From contig CALFIC010000192.1 in the NCBI GenBank assembly GCA_937876225.1, forward strand, positions 1 to 20,982: DNA of 20,982 nt. Reading direction: 5' to 3'. Below are positions 16,290 to 20,982 of the stretch, piece after piece. Under the pieces are notes generated by a model. That model was given only the letters and a program-made list of their open reading frames with translations. It was not told the DNA's origin and searched no databases. The stretch comes from an uncultured Chloroflexota bacterium. GTDB lineage: Bacteria; Chloroflexota; Chloroflexia; Chloroflexales; Roseiflexaceae. The position numbers and the translations under genes were made by a program. Every line of letters begins with the position of its first letter. Positions within the stretch are counted from its first letter, which is position 1.

Positions 16290-16303
16290 GAAAAGGAGTA
16301 AAC

Positions 16304-17125
16304 GTGCGTATTGCGGTAACTGGTGGGAGTGGCAGCGTCGGTAAACATGTGTTACGGATGGCCGTGGCGCAAGGGCATACCGTGCGCAATATTGATCGGG
16401 TGGCACCACCCGCCGGGAGTGTGCCTGACAGTGTTGACTTTGTGAATGCCGAATTGTCTGATTACGACGCGTTTTATGATGCGATCAATGGCTACGACGT
16501 GCTCATCCACTTAGCGGCCATCCCAGCGCCCCGCGGTCATCCCGACCATGTGGTGCACAACAATAATGTCACGAGTAGTTACAACGCATTGTTGGCGGCG
16601 GCCAATTGTGGCATCAAACGGGTGGCGCAGGCATCGAGTATCAATGCGATTGGGGCAGTATATAGCCGTTGGCCCAAATATGATTATTTGCCCGTCAACG
16701 AGTTGCACCCTACCTATAGCGAAGACCCCTACAGCTTGTCCAAATGGATTTGCGAGCTCCAAGGGGATTCGATTGCTCGGCGCTACGAAGACATGACGAT
16801 TGCCTCGTTGCGCTTCCACTGGGTGGTTGAAGATTTTGCGTTGGCGCAAGAACGTGCCAGCCACAACTTTGACATGAATGCCAAACAACTGTGGGCCTAT
16901 ACCTTGGCGGAGTCGGCCGCTCGCGCTTGTCTGGCGATTCTCGACGCACCGTATATTGGCCATGAAGCCTTTTATATTGTGTCGCCGACCACGGTGATGG
17001 CCGAATCGACCAGTGACCTGATTGCCCAATGGTTCCCACAGGTGCCGGTCACCAAAGCATTGGCACCCAACGAGGGGATGTACGACTGCGCCAAGGCCCA
17101 ACGATTGTTGGGTTGGACGCACTAA
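16304..17125 (+). CDS. NAD-dependent epimerase/dehydratase family protein, candidate uronate dehydrogenase
   Basis: This is a 273-residue extended short-chain dehydrogenase. The GTG at 16304 is preceded by AAAAGGAG (16291-16298) and begins MRIAVTGG. The nucleotide-binding motif TGGSGSVG (6-13) and Asp31 at the end of beta-2 suggest NAD. The catalytic Ser is in SSIN (111-114) and the YxxxK pair is Tyr143/Lys147 (YSLSK). Length, motifs and operon context fit bacterial uronate dehydrogenase, which oxidises glucuronate or galacturonate to aldarolactone. Sugar-nucleotide epimerases share the fold, so the substrate is inferred only. If it is a uronate dehydrogenase, the locus mixes oxidative and isomerase-type uronate routes. 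Confidence 0.75.
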   Translation: MRIAVTGGSGSVGKHVLRMAVAQGHTVRNIDRVAPPAGSVPDSVDFVNAELSDYDAFYDAINGYDVLIHLAAIPAPRGHPDHVVHNNNVTSSYNALLAAANCGIKRVAQASSINAIGAVYSRWPKYDYLPVNELHPTYSEDPYSLSKWICELQGDSIARRYEDMTIASLRFHWVVEDFALAQERASHNFDMNAKQLWAYTLAESAARACLAILDAPYIGHEAFYIVSPTTVMAESTSDLIAQWFPQVPVTKALAPNEGMYDCAKAQRLLGWTH

Positions 17126-17160
17126 TTTTTTGTGATACGCATTTTTGAAAGGATACTACA

Positions 17161-17988
17161 ATGACGTGGCATGTACAACCGACTCGTGAGGCGATGATTG
17201 CCCTCACCGCCCAAAACCCCTTCGAGCGCTTTGCTGATGGCCGCCCCAAAGTGCCCGATGATTTGATCGAGCGCATGAAACTGGTCACCACTGAAGAAGC
17301 CTGGGGCACGTTGCGTCGCCACGGCTACAACTTGCAATTCGCTGGTAACTGGAAAGAGACCCACCCCGGCAAAGTGACCGTCGGTCGGGCTGTCACGTCG
17401 GCCTTTATTCCCCACCGCCCCGACTTCCACAAGGTCATCCAAGACTCAGGGATTGAGGCTGGGCGGGGCAAAATCGGTGGCCAAAATTCGTGGATTATCG
17501 AGCAACTCGAGCGCAACGACGTGTTGGTGTGTGATTTGTTTGGCAAAATCAAAGACGGTACCTTGGTTGGTGACAACTTGGGCACCGCTGTCGCCAAACG
17601 CACCCACGCTGGTGCCGTGATTGACGGCGGCGTACGTGACTTGGCCGGCCTGGTGACCCTCGACGATGTCAACTTCTACGTGCGCGGCTTCGACCCCACC
17701 GCCATCGCCGATGTCACCTTGTCGGGTATCAACATCCCCGTGCGCATCGACGGTGTGACGATTTTGCCAGGCGATGTGATTTTGGGCACCGCCACAGGTA
17801 TCATCGTGATCCCCCCCCACTTGGTCCAAGAAGTGGTCGAAGAGAGCGAAAACATCCGCGTGCGCGATGAATTCGGCAAAATGCGGATTGGTGAAGGCAA
17901 ATACACCAGCGGCGAAATCGACGTGCCGACTTGGCGTGAAGACATCGAAGCCGACTACACTGCATGGAAGAAAGCGAACAACAAATGA
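17161..17988 (+). CDS. RraA / HMG-aldolase-like family protein
   Basis: This 275-residue protein belongs to the RraA-like family, which contains both the RNase E inhibitor and class II pyruvate aldolases such as 4-hydroxy-4-methyl-2-oxoglutarate aldolase. The ATG at 17161 has AAAGGA seven bases upstream. The aldolase signature is intact: GDNLG (137-141) and AVIDGGVRD with Arg159 and Asp160, matching the metal- and pyruvate-binding pair of true aldolases, then LPGDVILGTATGIIVIP (201-217). It is longer than both RraA (about 160) and HMG aldolase (about 230), with an extra N-terminal 60 residues or so. In this operon, cleavage of a keto-deoxy sugar acid to pyruvate plus aldehyde is the likely job, but that is inference. 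It overlaps the next gene by ATGA. Confidence 0.82.
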   Translation: MTWHVQPTREAMIALTAQNPFERFADGRPKVPDDLIERMKLVTTEEAWGTLRRHGYNLQFAGNWKETHPGKVTVGRAVTSAFIPHRPDFHKVIQDSGIEAGRGKIGGQNSWIIEQLERNDVLVCDLFGKIKDGTLVGDNLGTAVAKRTHAGAVIDGGVRDLAGLVTLDDVNFYVRGFDPTAIADVTLSGINIPVRIDGVTILPGDVILGTATGIIVIPPHLVQEVVEESENIRVRDEFGKMRIGEGKYTSGEIDVPTWREDIEADYTAWKKANNK

Positions 17989-19292
17989 GCGCTGTCCGCC
18001 CCGAAGATAACATTCAGCGCTCGTCGAACCCGAGCGACCTCAAGATTACCGATATGCGGATTGCTACGGTGGGCTGGGATTTCTGGCACTTTAGCATTAT
18101 CCGCATCGATACCAACCAAGGGATTAGCGGTTGGGGTGAAGTGCGTGACTTGGCCGCTGCCAAATACGCCTTGATGCTCAAAAGTCGCTTGTTGGGCGAA
18201 AATCCCTGCAACGTCGACCGCTTGTTCCGCAAAATCAAGCAATTCGGCCATCACGGTCGCCAAGGCGGCGGTGTATCAGGGGTCGAAATGGCCTTGATGG
18301 ACCTTGCTGGCAAAGCCTATGGTGTCCCGTCGTTTGCCCTCGCTGGTGGTCAATACCGCGACCGCGTGCGTATGTACTGTGACACCCCCAACGAACCCGA
18401 TGGCGTCACCATGGGTGAACGCCTCAAGGAACGCATCTCGTGGGGCTACACCATGCTCAAAATGGACGTGGGTATCCAACCCTTGATCGGTGTCCCAGGT
18501 GCCTTGACCTACCCCGACGGCATGTTGCCCGGTGGGAGCGACAAGCACTTCGACAAAATGCTCAACTTGCACACCTTGCAACACCCCTTCACGCACGTCC
18601 GCATCACCCCCAAAGGGTTGGACATGATCGTGGAGTATGTGGCTCAAGTACGTGAAACGGTGGGCTACGAAGTGCCAATCGCCGCTGACCACTTTGGTCA
18701 TATCGGCATCGACGATTGTATTCGCCTCGGCAAAGCACTCGAGCCCTACAACTTGGCGTGGCTCGAAGACTTGGTGCCGTGGCAATTCACCGACCAGTGG
18801 GTGCAACTCGAGCGTGAACTCCACACGCCCGTCTGCACCGGCGAAGATATCTATGCCCTTGATGGCTTCAAGCCCCTCATCGATGCCCGAGGCGTCAATA
18901 TCATTCACCCCGACATGGCCACGAGTGGTGGCATCATGGAAACGAAGCGCATCGGCGATTATGCTGCAGAGCGTGGCATAAGCATGGCGATGCACATGGC
19001 AGGTACGCCAATCAGCACCATGGCCAGTGTGCATTGTGCGGCTGCAACCGAAAACTTCATCGCTCTCGAGCACCACTTCTCCGAAGAACCCTTCTGGAGT
19101 GACTTTATTACCATCACCGGGCGCACCGGTCCCGTCATCCAAAACGGCTACATCGAAGTGCCGCATACCCCCGGTTTGGGCTTTGAAGTCAACCTCGATG
19201 TGGTCAAGGAACATTTGGTCAAGGGCAGTGGATTCTTTGAGCCCACCCCCGAATGGGACGAAGCCAAAAGCTGGGATCGACTCTGGTCGTAA
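17985..19292 (+). CDS. Enolase-superfamily (mandelate racemase/muconate lactonizing type) acid-sugar dehydratase
   Basis: This 435-residue enzyme should abstract a proton alpha to a carboxylate of a sugar acid and dehydrate or cycloisomerise it. I chose the ATG at 17985 that overlaps the previous stop (ATGA). An in-frame ATG at 17964 lacks a ribosome site. Metal ligands Asp235 (AADHFG), Glu261 (WLEDL) and Glu287 (TGEDIY) are spaced 26 and 26 residues, as in mandelate racemase. Asp310 (HPDMATSGG) and His337 (MHMAGTP) form the Asp-His dyad. The usual KxK motif at the end of strand two is K159-M-D161, so the second lysine is absent. This suggests a dehydratase using His337 as base. The exact substrate (aldonate, aldarate or lactone) cannot be fixed. 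Confidence 0.87.
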   Translation: MSAVRPEDNIQRSSNPSDLKITDMRIATVGWDFWHFSIIRIDTNQGISGWGEVRDLAAAKYALMLKSRLLGENPCNVDRLFRKIKQFGHHGRQGGGVSGVEMALMDLAGKAYGVPSFALAGGQYRDRVRMYCDTPNEPDGVTMGERLKERISWGYTMLKMDVGIQPLIGVPGALTYPDGMLPGGSDKHFDKMLNLHTLQHPFTHVRITPKGLDMIVEYVAQVRETVGYEVPIAADHFGHIGIDDCIRLGKALEPYNLAWLEDLVPWQFTDQWVQLERELHTPVCTGEDIYALDGFKPLIDARGVNIIHPDMATSGGIMETKRIGDYAAERGISMAMHMAGTPISTMASVHCAAATENFIALEHHFSEEPFWSDFITITGRTGPVIQNGYIEVPHTPGLGFEVNLDVVKEHLVKGSGFFEPTPEWDEAKSWDRLWS

Positions 19293-19305
19293 GATTGTTG
19301 GCGTA

Positions 19306-19363
19306 CCTACGCCCACCTGCGTATCGCAGTGGGCGTAGGGGGTGAGGCTGGTAGGCTTTTTTT
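19306..19363 (+). terminator. Hairpin with displaced T run between the two enolase-family genes
   Basis: Arms cctacgcccac (19306-19316) and gtgggcgtagg (19329-19339) pair perfectly over 11 bases, and tgcg/cgca extends the stem past one bulged C. A seven-T run lies at 19357-19363, 17 bases after the stem, so it is not a standard terminator. It may slow or process the transcript. The next start is at 19380. Confidence 0.6.
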
Positions 19364-19379
19364 GTCAATGGAGATTACA

Positions 19380-20636
19380 ATGAAAATCACGCGTGTACGA
19401 GCGTTTTTGACTGCACCTGACGGCATTGGCGTCGTCGTCGTCAAGGTCGAAACTGACCAAGACGGCTTGTTTGGTTTGGGTTGTGCCACGTTTACTCAAC
19501 GGGCCACGTTGGTGGTCAAAGCCGTTGAAGATTACCTCGAGCCGTTGTTGCTCGGACGCGATCCCCGCAACAGCGAAGACATGTGGCAGTTGATGATGGT
19601 CAATTCATATTGGCGCAACGGCCCCGTGCTCAACAACGCCATTAGCGGTGTCGACATGGCCTTGTGGGACATCAAGGGCAAAATCGCCAACATGCCCGTT
19701 TACCAACTCTGGGGTGGCAAGTGCCGCGAAGGCGCCATGGTCTATCGCCACGCCGATGGTCGTGACCCCCAAGAAGTGCTCGAAAACGTCATCAAATACC
19801 AAGAGAGTGGCGCGTTGGCTGTGCGCTGTCAAATGGGTGGTTACGGTGGCCGGGTCCAAGACATCACCAAACAAAACAGCATACCAAGCAAGGATGCACC
19901 ACAAGCGACGCATCGCATGAATGCAATGGATAACCTGGAATCAACCTTTCCCGGTGCCTACTATCAACCCGACGTGTATGCCCGCTCGATTCCGCCGATG
20001 TTTGATTATATTCGGAACAAAATCGGTTACGACCTCTTTTTGCTCCACGACATCCACGAGCGGATTGCCCCGATTGATGCGGTACGCATGGGTAAGGCGC
20101 TCGAGCCCTACCGGCTCTTCTTCCTCGAAGATCCCTTTGCGCCCGATCAAATCGAATGGTTCCGCCGTTTGCGCGAGCATTGCACGACCCCCATTGCTAT
20201 GGGTGAGCTGCATGTGAATGCCGCCGAATGGAAGACATTGATTAGCGAGCAGTTGATTGACTTCATCCGCTCACACGTATCGGCCATCGGTGGCGTGACT
20301 CCAGCCCGTAAATTGGCGGCATTTGCCGAACAATTTGGGATTCGCACGGCTTGGCATGGCCCTGGCGACGTATCGCCCATCGGGCATGCTGCCAACGTGC
20401 ATCTCGACTTGTCGAGCCGCAATTTTGGTATCCAAGAAGTGATTCACTTCGGCCCCAATCTGTACGAAGTATTCCCCGGTTGTCCCGAAGTGCATGGTGG
20501 CTACGTGTATGTCAACGACAAACCAGGCTGGGGTGTCGATTTTGACGAACAAAAAGCTGCCAAGTACCCGGTCGACACCAAGGTGGTGGAGTGGACCCAG
20601 AGCCGCTGGCCAGACGGCACCATCTGGACGCCGTAA
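19380..20636 (+). CDS. Enolase-superfamily dehydratase, ManD/RspA type
   Basis: This 418-residue protein belongs to the mannonate-dehydratase/'starvation sensing' RspA subgroup. The ATG at 19380 has GGAG six bases upstream. Metal ligands are Asp224, Glu250 (FLEDP) and Glu276 (MGELH), again spaced 26 and 26. The catalytic His226 lies in HDIHERI and His326 in AWHGPGDVSPIGHAAN, the subgroup signature. Arg149 (AVRCQ) fits the conserved arginine, but the loop after it (GGYGGRVQ) lacks the proline-rich form and the tyrosine spacing of characterised efficient mannonate dehydratases. D-mannonate or D-gluconate dehydration to 2-keto-3-deoxygluconate is likely, though efficiency and substrate are uncertain. 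It is the last gene of the operon. Confidence 0.87.
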   Translation: MKITRVRAFLTAPDGIGVVVVKVETDQDGLFGLGCATFTQRATLVVKAVEDYLEPLLLGRDPRNSEDMWQLMMVNSYWRNGPVLNNAISGVDMALWDIKGKIANMPVYQLWGGKCREGAMVYRHADGRDPQEVLENVIKYQESGALAVRCQMGGYGGRVQDITKQNSIPSKDAPQATHRMNAMDNLESTFPGAYYQPDVYARSIPPMFDYIRNKIGYDLFLLHDIHERIAPIDAVRMGKALEPYRLFFLEDPFAPDQIEWFRRLREHCTTPIAMGELHVNAAEWKTLISEQLIDFIRSHVSAIGGVTPARKLAAFAEQFGIRTAWHGPGDVSPIGHAANVHLDLSSRNFGIQEVIHFGPNLYEVFPGCPEVHGGYVYVNDKPGWGVDFDEQKAAKYPVDTKVVEWTQSRWPDGTIWTP

Positions 20637-20654
20637 TATTGTTGGTATGGCAAG

Positions 20655-20693
20655 ACAAACGCCCGTTCAGGTTATCCCTGAACGGGCGTTTGT
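20655..20693. terminator. Perfect 17-bp hairpin at operon end, probably bidirectional
   Basis: acaaacgcccgttcagg (20655-20671) and its exact complement (20677-20693) enclose a five-base loop ttatc. It lies 18 bases after the operon's last stop and 13 bases before the stop of the convergent minus-strand gene. The U-rich arm end (gtttgtgt) is weak, but the position between convergent genes makes a shared terminator very likely. Confidence 0.82.
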
Positions 20694-20705
20694 GTAGAAG
20701 CGAAT

Positions 20706-20982
20706 TTAGCCACCAAGATTGAGGTTGACTCCCAAGACGCTTTTCCATAAATCGGCATCAACGAGATTTGCACCATAGGTGGTTAAGTGATTGGTATCAA
20801 TATAAAGTGCGTAGCCATTGGTCATAATAGCGCATTGATCGGCGCGACAAAGCACATTCATCGGGTCGTAGCGCCGCACCATAGGGAATTGCCCCAACAC
20901 GGTGCTCACGTTGTTTTTGTAGCGCATAAAGGCGTTGACAATCGGTTGCTTTGGAGTTGTGCAAGTGGAATCTGCGAGTGAA
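20706..20982 (-). CDS. C-terminal fragment of an SGNH-type esterase/acyltransferase
   Basis: The frame is open to the window edge, so only about 91 C-terminal residues are visible, and the first in-frame ATG at 20927 is internal. The readable motif LYIDTNHLTTYGANLV matches the block-V D-x-x-H of SGNH hydrolases, as found at the end of OafA-like acyltransferase-3 proteins fused to an SGNH domain. An upstream cysteine pair (RADQC and the earlier C) also fits that group. It would acylate or deacylate surface polysaccharide. It converges on the operon and need not be functionally connected. The rest of the gene lies outside. Confidence 0.72.
   Translation of the reverse strand, partial: SLADSTCTTPKQPIVNAFMRYKNNVSTVLGQFPMVRRYDPMNVLCRADQCAIMTNGYALYIDTNHLTTYGANLVDADLWKSVLGVNLNLGG

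Noticed and set aside
18276..19316. Long antisense frame (346 codons) across the first enolase-family gene
   Set aside because: Opposite to a clearly functional enzyme with an intact active site; the translation shows no domain.
1..20982. CRISPR array, tRNA, rRNA, insertion sequence or prophage
   Set aside because: No regularly spaced repeats, no cloverleaf or rRNA-like segment and no transposase or integrase reading frame were seen.

Overview
This looks like one complete assembled contig, or the end of one, from a mid-GC bacterium. The first 12 bases (ctcttccgatct) are the 3' end of the standard Illumina adapter, so base 1 is probably an assembly edge. The best guess at a host is a member of the Chloroflexota, perhaps a Herpetosiphon-like Chloroflexia. 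The reasons are a lipoprotein binding protein with a repeated EAPAAT linker, heavy use of TTG for leucine, a large multidomain hybrid kinase, and the style of the intergenic repeats. This is impression, not proof.

Layout. (1) 100-3309, minus strand: a soluble 'everything in one chain' sensor with a LacI-type sugar-binding fold, GAF, histidine kinase, degenerate receiver, true receiver and AraC-type DNA-binding domain. (2) 3623-4093: a small lipoprotein of unknown function with its own promoter and a very strong terminator. (3) 4194-6841: an adenosylcobalamin-dependent diol/glycerol dehydratase whose large and medium subunits are fused, followed by the small subunit, with a terminator after it. 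No reactivase or microcompartment genes are nearby. (4) 6842-7402: a 561-base regulatory gap. It holds a perfect 19-bp dyad, a third copy of the half-site, a 13-bp palindrome and a near-consensus sigma-70 promoter. (5) 7403-13345: a complete peptide/oligosaccharide-type (family 5) ABC importer with lipoprotein binding protein, two permeases and two ATPases. (6) 13404-20636: eight catabolic genes, in order a CBM9-like protein, an aldose-epimerase-like protein, UxuA-type mannonate dehydratase, an NAD-dependent epimerase/dehydrogenase (candidate uronate dehydrogenase), an RraA/HMG-aldolase-like protein, and two enolase-superfamily acid-sugar dehydratases. A 17-bp hairpin closes the unit. (7) 20706-20982, minus strand: the C-terminal end of an SGNH-type esterase/acyltransferase that runs off the window.

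How the parts may work together (inference). From the promoter at 7213 to the hairpin at 20655, all genes point one way with small gaps. Several terminator-like hairpins punctuate the row without new promoters being evident, so this may be one long, graded transcript. The importer would bring in an oligosaccharide, probably containing uronic acid. CBM9-like and mutarotase-like proteins would handle the sugar in the cytoplasm, and the dehydratases and dehydrogenase would convert uronates or aldonates to 2-keto-3-deoxy acids. An RraA-like aldolase could cleave these to pyruvate. The cytoplasmic sensor kinase could read the imported sugar and act on the repeats upstream of the promoter. The diol dehydratase is a separate transcription unit. 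If the source polymer also held 6-deoxy sugars such as rhamnose or fucose, it could process the propanediol they yield, but its pocket also carries a change that could admit larger diols.
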